From positions 1 to 64,000 of the forward strand of contig VXWI01000036.1 in NCBI GenBank assembly GCA_009835985.1: DNA of 64,000 bases. The letters are read 5' to 3'. Of the stretch, positions 58,002 to 64,000 are shown piece by piece. A program made the translations under genes and the position numbers. This stretch comes from Acidobacteriota bacterium. GTDB lineage: Bacteria; Acidobacteriota; Vicinamibacteria; Marinacidobacterales; Marinacidobacteraceae. A model generated the notes under the pieces. It was given only the letters and a program-made list of their open reading frames with translations. It made no database searches and had not been told where the DNA came from. Position 1 is the first letter of the stretch. Each line of letters starts with the position of its first letter.

Positions 58002-59063
58002 TCAGATGCCGAGGGCGAGCAGGAGGACGATGCGTACGACGCCTCCTGCGACCAGGTCGTCGGCCATGATGCCGATGCCCCCCGGAAGTCTCTCGACCTG
58101 TCGTATGGGGGGCGGTTTCACGATGTCCAGGAAACGGAACGCCACGAAAGCGGCCACCATCACGAGGACTGACGGATTGGCGCCGACGAGCGCAAGCCAC
58201 ATCCCGCAGAACTCGTCCACCACCACCGACCGCGGGTCCGGCTGCCGGAGGTCCTTCGCGTGGCGCGCCCCGGCCCAGAGGCCAACCGCCAACGCCACGA
58301 TGAACAGGGCCACGGGAAGGCTGCCCGGCAGGTTCCGCGTCAACAGGAAGGCAACCAGGCCGGCGGCCGCGCCGGCGGTTCCCGGCGCGACCGGGACCCG
58401 CCCGATGAACCCGCAGGTGGCGATGAAGGCGGCGATCCGCGACGGAGGGCTCGCCGGCAGGGTCTCGCCGGCAGGCGCCGGCGCCTCTTCGTCCCCGGTC
58501 CAGGGCTCGTCCCAATCGGGCGTGTCTTCAGGCCGGAGGGGCAGATCCTCCCGCCCGGCGCCAGCGGCGACATCGCGCCCCGGTCCCGGCGGAACCAGCT
58601 TCGGCGAAGCCGCCGCCGGGCCGGCGCTCCGGCTCCGGCGATCCTCGGCTTCCAGAAGGCGCCGCTCCACCCGTTCGCGGACTTCCGAGGCCGCAGCGGC
58701 GCGGGAGGCCGCGCCCTCGTCCTCCCCATCCGCCGTCCCGGCCTCCGGTGCCGGACGTCCCTCGGCCACGCGCCTGCGAATGGTCGAACTCCAGTGTTCC
58801 CCGGCCGAGGGCTCGGGGGACGGATCGGGCGCGGAGAGCCGTTCCCGGTCCCCGGGGGAATCGGATTCGTCGGCGGCAGGCGCGGCGCGGCGGCGGAGCG
58901 CCTCCTCCACCCGCTCGCGCGTACCGGGCTCCCGGTCTTCAGCCGCGTTGCCGGCAGGGTCCGCTTTGTGAGCTTCTCCCGACGGCAGGTCGGGCTTCGC
59001 GGCGCCTGCCCTTTCTTCCGGAACGGATCCGGCCGCGCCCTCTCCCCGATCGTCCGGGCTCAC
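58002..59063 (-). CDS. pgpA: Phosphatidylglycerophosphatase A with long charged N-terminal extension
   Basis: 353 residues from GTG 59063. The last 160 residues are PgpA: FIATCGFIGRVPVAPGTAGAAAGL, several TM helices, VVVDEFCGMWLALVG (catalytic Asp-Glu region) and LPGGIGIMADDLVAGG. The enzyme dephosphorylates phosphatidylglycerophosphate in the inner membrane. The first 190 residues have no hydrophobic segment and are rich in Glu, Arg, Ala, Pro and Asp, with recurring short helices RERVEEALRRR, STIRRRVAEGR and RERVERRLLEA; PgpA proteins normally lack such a region. It is probably disordered and cytosolic. The start is uncertain, as no Shine-Dalgarno is seen. Confidence 0.83.
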   Translation of the reverse strand: MSPDDRGEGAAGSVPEERAGAAKPDLPSGEAHKADPAGNAAEDREPGTRERVEEALRRRAAPAADESDSPGDRERLSAPDPSPEPSAGEHWSSTIRRRVAEGRPAPEAGTADGEDEGAASRAAAASEVRERVERRLLEAEDRRSRSAGPAAASPKLVPPGPGRDVAAGAGREDLPLRPEDTPDWDEPWTGDEEAPAPAGETLPASPPSRIAAFIATCGFIGRVPVAPGTAGAAAGLVAFLLTRNLPGSLPVALFIVALAVGLWAGARHAKDLRQPDPRSVVVDEFCGMWLALVGANPSVLVMVAAFVAFRFLDIVKPPPIRQVERLPGGIGIMADDLVAGGVVRIVLLLALGI

Positions 59064-59199
59064 GGAACGGAACCGGGGAAAACACGCATCATGGGTCGAC
59101 CCCGCACCGGAAGTGGCGAGGAGCAGCGAAACTATACTGCCGGCTTCCGGGGCGGAACGGCCGGATTTCTCCACGAACGGGCCCGGCGAGGAGAGCGGG

Positions 59200-60126
59200 A
59201 TGGGCAACGACTCACCGGCGCCGGAAGAACTTCTCGAGGCGGTCCCGAACTTCAGTGAGGGACGATCCCGGCAGACGCTCCGCCACCTGGCGGCGGCGGG
59301 GGGGCGGTCTCTCCTCGACCTGCATGCGGACCCTTCCCACCATCGCTCGGTCCTGACCCTCGCCGGCAGCGCCGCGCAGCTGCGTTCCGCCGCGCGCGCC
59401 CTCTTCGAGACCGCCGTCCGCCGCATCGACCTGCGGCGCCACCGCGGGGAGCACCCGCGCATCGGCGCGCTCGACGTCCTCCCGATCGTACCCTTGGGAG
59501 AAACCGCCATGGAGCGGGCGGTGCGCCTCGCCGTCTCGCTGGCCGAAGAAATCGGCGCCGGCCGCGTGGTCCCCGTCTTCCTCTACGGGGAAGCCGAGCC
59601 CGGCCGGCGCACCCTGCCGCAGATTCGGCGCGGCGGACTGCGCGGCCTCGCGGACCGGCTCGCCCGGGGGGATATCCGTTCCGACTACGGCCCCGCCGCG
59701 CTGCACCCGTCGGCCGGAGGCATCGCCATCGGCGCGAGGTGGCCACTCATCGCCTTCAACGTCAACCTCGACACGTCCGACGCGGGAATCGCGCGAGGCA
59801 TCGCCGGGCGGATCCGGACGAGCGCGGGCGGCCTTCCCGCGCTCAGGGCGCTGGGGGTGCGGCAGGCCGATCCCGGGAGCCGCCGGGTCCTCGCCCAGGT
59901 CTCGATGAACCTGCTGGACTGGCGCCGGACCTCCCTGGCAGACGCGTTCCGCCGCGTGCTGGCAGAGGCGGGCGCGGCCGGTACCGGGGTCGTCCATTCG
60001 GAGATCGTCGGACTCGTTCCCCGGGGAGCGACCTGGCCCGGGATGGAAATGGACATCGCTCTCCGGGAGCCGGCCCGAACGATTGAGGGCGTGTACGCTG
60101 CCCACTCCCTGGAGCCACCATCGTGA
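59200..60126 (+). CDS. Glutamate formimidoyltransferase (FtcD N-domain type)
   Basis: 308 residues, only the formiminotransferase part, no cyclodeaminase. GAGGAG lies close before the ATG at 59200. Family stretches: EAVPNFSEGRS (about 15-25), HRSVLTLAG, HRGEHPRIGALDVLPIVPL (about 82-100), VPVFLYGEA, GPAALHPSAGGIAIGARWPLIAFNVNLDT (about 168-195) and VSMNLLDWRRTSL. It moves a formimino group between N-formimino-glutamate and tetrahydrofolate, usually in histidine breakdown, but no hut genes are near. Its stop overlaps the nrdR start by 4 bases (GTGA). Confidence 0.88.
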   Translation: MGNDSPAPEELLEAVPNFSEGRSRQTLRHLAAAGGRSLLDLHADPSHHRSVLTLAGSAAQLRSAARALFETAVRRIDLRRHRGEHPRIGALDVLPIVPLGETAMERAVRLAVSLAEEIGAGRVVPVFLYGEAEPGRRTLPQIRRGGLRGLADRLARGDIRSDYGPAALHPSAGGIAIGARWPLIAFNVNLDTSDAGIARGIAGRIRTSAGGLPALRALGVRQADPGSRRVLAQVSMNLLDWRRTSLADAFRRVLAEAGAAGTGVVHSEIVGLVPRGATWPGMEMDIALREPARTIEGVYAAHSLEPPS

Positions 60127-60614
60127 AATGCCCGTATTGCGGCCATCCCGAAGATCGGGTCGTGGACTCGCGTGAGAGCCGGGAAGGCGAGGTCATTCGC
60201 CGCCGGCGCGAGTGCATCCTGTGCGGGAAGCGGTTCACCAGCTACGAAGCGGTCGAGGAAATCCCGTGCATGGTCGTCAAGAAGAACGGCGACCGGGAGG
60301 TCTTCGACCGGGGCAAGGTGCTGTCGGGACTCAAGAAGGCGTGCGGAACGCGGGTCGCGGAGGGGAAGATCGGGGAGATTGCGGACCGGGTGGGCGCGCT
60401 GGTGGCCAAGAGCCCCGACCGGGAACTCCCCGCCGCCGAAATCGGCGAAATCCTGATGGAGGAGCTGAAGCGGGAGGACCACGTGGCCTTCGTGCGCTTC
60501 GCGTCGGTGTACCGCGACTTCCAGGACACCCGCGACTTCGTGAAGGAGGTTCAATCCCTTTTGCGGAAGCGGGCCCCCGCGAAGCGGCGGAAGAAGGTTC
60601 GGAAAACGCGCTGA
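60123..60614 (+). CDS. nrdR: Transcriptional repressor NrdR
   Basis: 163 residues, GTG start overlapping the ftcD-like stop. The zinc ribbon is MKCPYCGHPEDRVVDSRES...RRRRECILCGKRFTSYE (Cys 3, 6, 31, 34). The ATP-cone follows (VVKKNGDREVFDRGKVLSGLKKACGTR, about 52-140). It represses ribonucleotide reductase genes in response to dATP/ATP; those genes and NrdR boxes are outside this window as far as I can see. The basic tail RKRAPAKRRKKVRKTR is longer than usual. Confidence 0.97.
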   Translation: MKCPYCGHPEDRVVDSRESREGEVIRRRRECILCGKRFTSYEAVEEIPCMVVKKNGDREVFDRGKVLSGLKKACGTRVAEGKIGEIADRVGALVAKSPDRELPAAEIGEILMEELKREDHVAFVRFASVYRDFQDTRDFVKEVQSLLRKRAPAKRRKKVRKTR

Positions 60615-60677
60615 GTCTCGAAGCTGGCGAAGACCTCACCCCGGCGGGACTCGGGAGGCCCGGGCCCCGGGAAACCG

Positions 60678-60706
60678 AGAACCGGCGAACGCCTGCTTCC
60701 GTTATG
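60678..60706 (+). promoter_or_regulatory. Candidate ECF-sigma-type promoter before the sigma gene
   Basis: AGAACC at 60678-60683 and CGTTAT at 60700-60705 are 16 bases apart, close to the GGAAC...CGT pattern of many group-ECF promoters and suitable for autoregulation of the sigma gene at 60741. The match is short and could be chance. Confidence 0.3.
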
Positions 60707-60740
60707 TTCGGTTGACGGGGAGAAGACCGAAGCGCCGCCA

Positions 60741-61340
60741 TTGGATTCCCCCGTACAGATCTCCGATGCCCAGCTCGTCACCCAGTGCCTGTCCGGCCAT
60801 GAGGACGGGTGGCGTACGTTCGTGGACCGTTTCCGGACGCCCGTCTGGCACATCGCGGTTCGCTTCGCGGCTACGCCGGACGACGCCGACGAACTCACCC
60901 AGGACGTCTTCATGCGGCTCGTGAACGTGTTGCCCAGCTATCGCCCGAGCGGCGCGCTGGGGGCCTGGGTGCGGCAGGTGGCCACCAACGTGGCCATCGA
61001 TGCCTACCGGCGCCGGCGGCGGACACCGCTCCTGCTGTCCGACGAGGAGATGCCCGAAGCTCCCGTACCCGCGTCCTGGCAGCCGGACGCGATCGCCGAG
61101 CGGCGTGAGGAAGCCGCCCGGATCAGGGCGCTTCTCGACCGATTGCCGCCCGAGCTGTCGGAGCCGCTCATCCTGCGCGACCTGATGGACTGCGACTACC
61201 CCGAGATCGCGGAGCGGCTGGCCATCCCGCTCGGTACCGTGAAGTCCCGGATCCACCGGGCCCGTCAGACGCTCGCGCGGGCAGGGCGCGCCCTGGGCCG
61301 CGGCGGGCCGGTCCGGATCGGCAGGGGAGAAGACCGTTGA
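60741..61340 (+). CDS. ECF-family RNA polymerase sigma factor
   Basis: 199 residues, TTG start. Region 2 is DGWRTFVDRFRTPVWHIAVRFAATPDDADELTQDVFMRL (about 22-60) with the core-binding DAxELTQDVF motif and WVRQVATNVAIDAYRRRRR. Region 4 is RALLDRLPPELSEPLILRDLMDCDYPEIAERLAIPLGTVKSRIHRARQTL (about 128-180) with a helix-turn-helix. Sigma3 is absent, as in ECF factors. Its stop overlaps the next gene by 4 bases, the usual arrangement with a membrane anti-sigma factor. The signal it answers is not visible; the downstream membrane proteins point to the envelope. Confidence 0.93.
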   Translation: MDSPVQISDAQLVTQCLSGHEDGWRTFVDRFRTPVWHIAVRFAATPDDADELTQDVFMRLVNVLPSYRPSGALGAWVRQVATNVAIDAYRRRRRTPLLLSDEEMPEAPVPASWQPDAIAERREEAARIRALLDRLPPELSEPLILRDLMDCDYPEIAERLAIPLGTVKSRIHRARQTLARAGRALGRGGPVRIGRGEDR

Positions 61341-61942
61341 CGGCCGCTCGTTCGGACGACCGCTTCCGGGACCTGGTGTCCGCCCTCGCCGCGGGAGAAC
61401 TCAAACCGGCGGAAGCTCAGCGCGTGCGGGCCCGACTGACGGAGGATCCCGAACTCGCCCGTCTCTACGGCGAGATCCGGGCAGCGCGCCGGAGTCTCGA
61501 CGACTTCGCCGCCGGGACGGCAACGCCGCCTCCGGGCCTCGAGGGCCGCATCCTGGCCGCGACGCTGCCGGCGTTCCGCTCGCTCTACGTGCGGCGGACG
61601 CACTACTGGCCGACCTGGCTCGCGGCGGCCGCCGCGGCCGCCATGCTGCTGTTCTTCCAGCCTCCGCTGGTCCGGGGCGCGCTCGAATCGCTCCCCCGGG
61701 CGTCGGACGGGGTCAGCAGCCTGCGGGCAGCCGCGAATCGCCACACCGACCGGGCGCTCGCGGAATTCGGCGTGCTCCGGGCCTCGGTCTCCTTCGCGCT
61801 GGAAGACCAGATGGACCGGCTCGAGGACCGGCTTCGGGACCTGGAACGGGCAACCCGTCACCGTGACGCACTGTTGTCCGCTCCCGAATCGGACGCCGAC
61901 GCGGCCCCCAGCAACGACCCGCAAGGAGAAGTCTCCCCATGA
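61337..61942 (+). CDS. Putative membrane anti-sigma factor
   Basis: 201 residues, TTG start in a TTGA overlap with the sigma gene. Residues about 5-65 (RFRDLVSALAAGELKPAEAQRVRARLTEDPELARLYGEI) look like the anti-sigma domain (RskA/zf-HC2-like helices) but lack the HxxxCxxC zinc motif. One TM helix lies at about 92-108 (PTWLAAAAAAAMLLFF). The C-terminal part has a coiled coil (EDQMDRLEDRLRDLERATRH) outside. Position straight after an ECF sigma and this topology make it the likely cognate regulator. Confidence 0.75.
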   Translation: MTAARSDDRFRDLVSALAAGELKPAEAQRVRARLTEDPELARLYGEIRAARRSLDDFAAGTATPPPGLEGRILAATLPAFRSLYVRRTHYWPTWLAAAAAAAMLLFFQPPLVRGALESLPRASDGVSSLRAAANRHTDRALAEFGVLRASVSFALEDQMDRLEDRLRDLERATRHRDALLSAPESDADAAPSNDPQGEVSP

Positions 61943-62472
61943 ACCGTTCACCGGGACTCGCTGGAGTCCTTTCCGTGGTGTTCCCCGGCCTAGGTCACCT
62001 GTATGCCGGAGCCACGGCGCGCGGACTGGCGCTCGCCGGGGCGTTTATCGCCCTCCTCCAGGAGGAACTGGTCCCCTTCGTGCTGGCCGTCTGGATCTTC
62101 GGGATCGTGAACGCGATCCGGACCGCCGAGGAGATCGTGCGGGCGCACGCCGAAGGCCGGCCGGCGGCCGTCTCGCTGGACCGGAACTGGGCTACCGGAC
62201 TGATGGCGGCGGGCGTCCTCGCGACGCTGGCGCTCATTCCCGACCTCGAGTGGGCGCTGAGGTTCTGGCCGCTCCTGCTGGTCTGGGTCGGATTCCGGCT
62301 CTACCAGGGACAGCCCGTGATCCCCGGATCCGCCGGTGCGTCGGCGGGGGCTTCGGGGGCCGCCCCGCCGGCCGAAGCGCCGGACCCAGCGCCAGCCGCG
62401 GGTCCGCCCCCCGCTCCACCCGCACCGGACAACGGCCCGCCCCTGGCTCGGACGGGCGAGGAGGAAGACTAA
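61939..62472 (+). CDS. Multi-TM membrane protein with Pro-rich tail
   Basis: 177 residues; ATG overlaps the preceding stop (ATGA). It opens GLAGVLSVVFPGLGHLYAGATARGLALAGAFIAL, the P-G-x-G-x-x-Y-x-G pattern of TM2/DUF5683-like membrane proteins. Hydrophobic segments lie at about 8-22, 30-55 and 80-118 (GLMAAGVLATLALIP, FWPLLLVWVGFRLYQG). The last 50 residues are Ala/Pro-rich and end TGEEED. Function unknown; co-translation with the anti-sigma gene suggests a shared envelope role. Confidence 0.75.
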   Translation: MNRSPGLAGVLSVVFPGLGHLYAGATARGLALAGAFIALLQEELVPFVLAVWIFGIVNAIRTAEEIVRAHAEGRPAAVSLDRNWATGLMAAGVLATLALIPDLEWALRFWPLLLVWVGFRLYQGQPVIPGSAGASAGASGAAPPAEAPDPAPAAGPPPAPPAPDNGPPLARTGEEED

Positions 62473-62474
62473 GC

Positions 62475-62675
62475 ATGGCTCGCAACGACAACTGGTCGGG
62501 ACCGATCCTGATCGTCATCGGAGTCGTCTTCCTGCTGTCGAACCTCGACATCGTCGATCTGGGCGATCTCCTTCGTTTCTGGCCACTCATCCTGATCGCG
62601 GTCGGCGCGCGACTGGTGTTTCGTGACCGCGGCTCCGGTTCGGGACCGTCATCCGGCGCCCCGCCCCCTCCGTGA
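62475..62675 (+). CDS. Small LiaI/LiaF-TM-like (DUF5668-type) membrane protein
   Basis: 66 residues starting 2 bases after the previous stop. WSGPILIVIGVVFLLSNLDIVDLGDLLRFWPLILIAVGARLVF holds two short TM helices separated by a polar turn, the common pattern of the TM half of LiaF-like proteins. A Gly/Ser/Pro tail follows. Its stop overlaps the next gene by 4 bases (GTGA). Confidence 0.78.
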   Translation: MARNDNWSGPILIVIGVVFLLSNLDIVDLGDLLRFWPLILIAVGARLVFRDRGSGSGPSSGAPPPP

Positions 62676-64000
62676 CGGACCCGGGAGCGGCGGGCGACCC
62701 GCCACGTTCCGGGAGCGGGTGCGGCGTCGCCTTCGGAATCGGGCTGATCCTGGCGGGAGGGGTCTTCCTCTGGGTCAACCTCACGGACACGCCTGTGGCG
62801 CTGCTTCTCCTCGACGCGCTGCCGCTGGCGGCGGTCTGGTGGCCACTCCTGCTGGTGGTCTGGGGCGCCTGGAAGGTCGTCACCCGGCTGCGGACCGGGC
62901 GGGCCGGCCTTCGATTCGGGGAGGTCTTCGTCCTGCTGCTGTTCGTCCTCGGCGGCACTGTTTTCACGCTGGCCCAGCGCGCCATCGAAAGCCAGGGGTT
63001 GGAGCGCCGGTTGACGGAAGTGCGCCGTCTGGTCGAGCAGCAGTCGGAACCGTTCCCCGTCCATGTCTTCGTCACGGAAGAGTCCGTTTCCCTTTCGGCC
63101 GAGGGTGAGGTGGAGATCCTGATTTCGCTGCCCGCCGGCAACCTCCGCGTGGAAGCGGCGGCCGCCACCGACCCTGGCGCCCCCGCGGCTCCCGATCCGG
63201 AGCCGGAGGGCCAGGACGGCCCCGGCGGGGCCGGAATCGAGGGTCGGCTGCGGCTCGTTAAGCGGGTCTGGGCCACCGACGGCGCAGCGGCCGCCGCCCG
63301 GGCCGAGGCCGTGCGGCTCCGGACCGGCCCCCTTGACCCGGCAACCCGCCGGTTCCCTGTCCGGGTCGAAGACTCCGGAACGTCCGAAGTGGCGCTCGAG
63401 TTGCTCGCCACCCTGCCGCCCGGCGTGCGGATCTCCGCCTTCACCGACGAGGGATGGGTGCGGGTGTACGGTCCGTTCGCCCGGGTGGAAGCCCGCACCA
63501 ATGACGGTCCCGTCGAGGTCCGGGGCACGGGAGGCCCCGTCTCGCTCACGGTGCGCAACGGGGCGGCGTGGGCCTCGGGGATCGAGGGTGCGCTCGCGAT
63601 CGAGTCGCGGCGCGCCCCGGTCGAAGTAGACGGGGTCGCGGGGACCACCACCGTCGATGCGGAGGGCGCTCCGGTGTGGATCGCGGGAGCGGAGTCTTCC
63701 GTGACGGTTCGCGGCCGCAACGCACCCGTGGCGGTCGAGGACTCGTTCGGCCCGATCGAGATCGAGACCCGGATCGCTCCCATCCGCCTGGAGCGGATCG
63801 GCGGTTCCGCGGTGGTGCGTTCCGAGTTCGGCGACGTGGTGGCCATGTCCGTCGAAGGTCCGCTCGAGATCCGGACCGACTCCGCGGACCTGGAGGTGCG
63901 GAGGGCCCGCTCCGGGGCGGCGATTCAGGCGGCCGGCGGACTCCTGATTCTCGACGAGGTGGCCGGACCGCTGACCGTGACCAGCGGCCGCGGCGAGGTA
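62672..64000 (+). CDS. LiaF/DUF4097-like membrane protein, 3' truncated
   Basis: Open from GTG 62672 to the end of the window (443 codons), no stop reached. Residues about 15-35 and 55-70 plus 85-105 form TM helices (GVAFGIGLILAGGVFLWVN, LAAVWWPLLLVVWGAWKVV, FVLLLFVLGGTVFTLAQ). After a short coiled region comes a long beta-rich part with repeated strands: VRVYGPFARVEARTNDGPVEVRG, LAIESRRAPVEVDGVAG, TVRGRNAPVAVEDSFGPIEIET and GPLTVTSGRGEV, the right-handed beta-helix pattern of DUF4097/DUF2807 adhesin-like domains. It is the last visible gene of the sigma-factor operon and may be its envelope-stress effector. Confidence 0.82.
   Translation, partial: MTDPGAAGDPPRSGSGCGVAFGIGLILAGGVFLWVNLTDTPVALLLLDALPLAAVWWPLLLVVWGAWKVVTRLRTGRAGLRFGEVFVLLLFVLGGTVFTLAQRAIESQGLERRLTEVRRLVEQQSEPFPVHVFVTEESVSLSAEGEVEILISLPAGNLRVEAAAATDPGAPAAPDPEPEGQDGPGGAGIEGRLRLVKRVWATDGAAAAARAEAVRLRTGPLDPATRRFPVRVEDSGTSEVALELLATLPPGVRISAFTDEGWVRVYGPFARVEARTNDGPVEVRGTGGPVSLTVRNGAAWASGIEGALAIESRRAPVEVDGVAGTTTVDAEGAPVWIAGAESSVTVRGRNAPVAVEDSFGPIEIETRIAPIRLERIGGSAVVRSEFGDVVAMSVEGPLEIRTDSADLEVRRARSGAAIQAAGGLLILDEVAGPLTVTSGRGEV

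Noticed and set aside
57928-58515. Alternative frame across the pgpA 3' half
   Set aside because: It is Arg/Gly-rich with no motif; the PgpA frame carries the conserved residues.
1-64000. Mobile island, prophage or defence system
   Set aside because: No integrase, transposase, phage, toxin-antitoxin or restriction gene was recognised; composition and gene density look uniform apart from the small AT-rich ars promoter.

Overview
The window looks like a chromosomal segment of a GC-rich (around 70 percent by eye), diderm, probably aerobic, free-living bacterium. An LptE-type LPS lipoprotein, two predicted outer-membrane barrels and several lipoproteins indicate an outer membrane. A BshA-type glycosyltransferase (bacillithiol route), two 1,030-1,060-residue secreted BNR/VPS10-type repeat proteins and a recO-glyQ-glyS cluster fit lineages such as Acidobacteriota or Gemmatimonadota. 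That placement is inference; no rRNA or other decisive marker is present. I see no phage, plasmid, transposase, CRISPR, rRNA or tRNA genes.

Layout. 1-408: 3' part of a TerB-like gene. 666-11606: minus-strand block with a secreted amidohydrolase, a BNR repeat protein, an envelope set (degenerate cytochrome-like lipoprotein, CxxCH-bearing barrel, YceI protein, NCS2 permease), an MscS channel and an alpha/beta hydrolase. 11935-13577: family 5 uracil-DNA glycosylase and a DUF523-DUF1722 protein. 13574-15285: bshA divergent from a CBS-domain gene. 15302-22681: mutL, glyS, glyQ, recO, mgtE. 22819-23984: two hemerythrin genes. 24019-34673: a long minus-strand housekeeping run (DUF177, rpmF, fabD, fabG, acpP, fabF, M20 hydrolase, mutY, leuS, lptE, holA), many genes joined by 1- or 4-base start/stop overlaps. 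34966-44972: polysaccharide deacetylase, porin, tandem arginases, UbiD-type decarboxylase, APC permease, and an aldo/keto reductase with a C-terminal RidA-like domain. 45118-50863: arsR-arsI/cadI with a visible promoter-operator, a coiled-coil protein, an LD-carboxypeptidase and the second BNR protein. 50928-55899: efp-epmA and the riboflavin genes ribBA, ribE and divergent ribD. 55924-59063: thpR, cinA, pgpA. 59200-60614: ftcD-nrdR. 60741-64000: ECF sigma factor, anti-sigma-like protein and three membrane/LiaF-like proteins, running off the window.

The most unusual material is non-coding. A family of short intergenic repeats occurs in every longer gap: a core of about 19 bases (CCCCACCGGGAGAACTGG), often followed by a GCCGGC-loop-GCCGGC hairpin. 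Separately, a 183-bp MITE-like element at 52468-52650 and a 201-bp relative in opposite orientation at 34736-34936 share a 70-base stretch with one mismatch. The two elements differ in length by 18 bases, and the longer one carries the 19-base core at that point, so the core behaves like a discrete cassette. At gene level, epmA and cinA appear to start at CTG, RibBA has Gln in place of the expected metal-binding His of its DHBP synthase half, PgpA has a long charged N-terminal extension, and the fatty-acid cluster lacks plsX and fabH.
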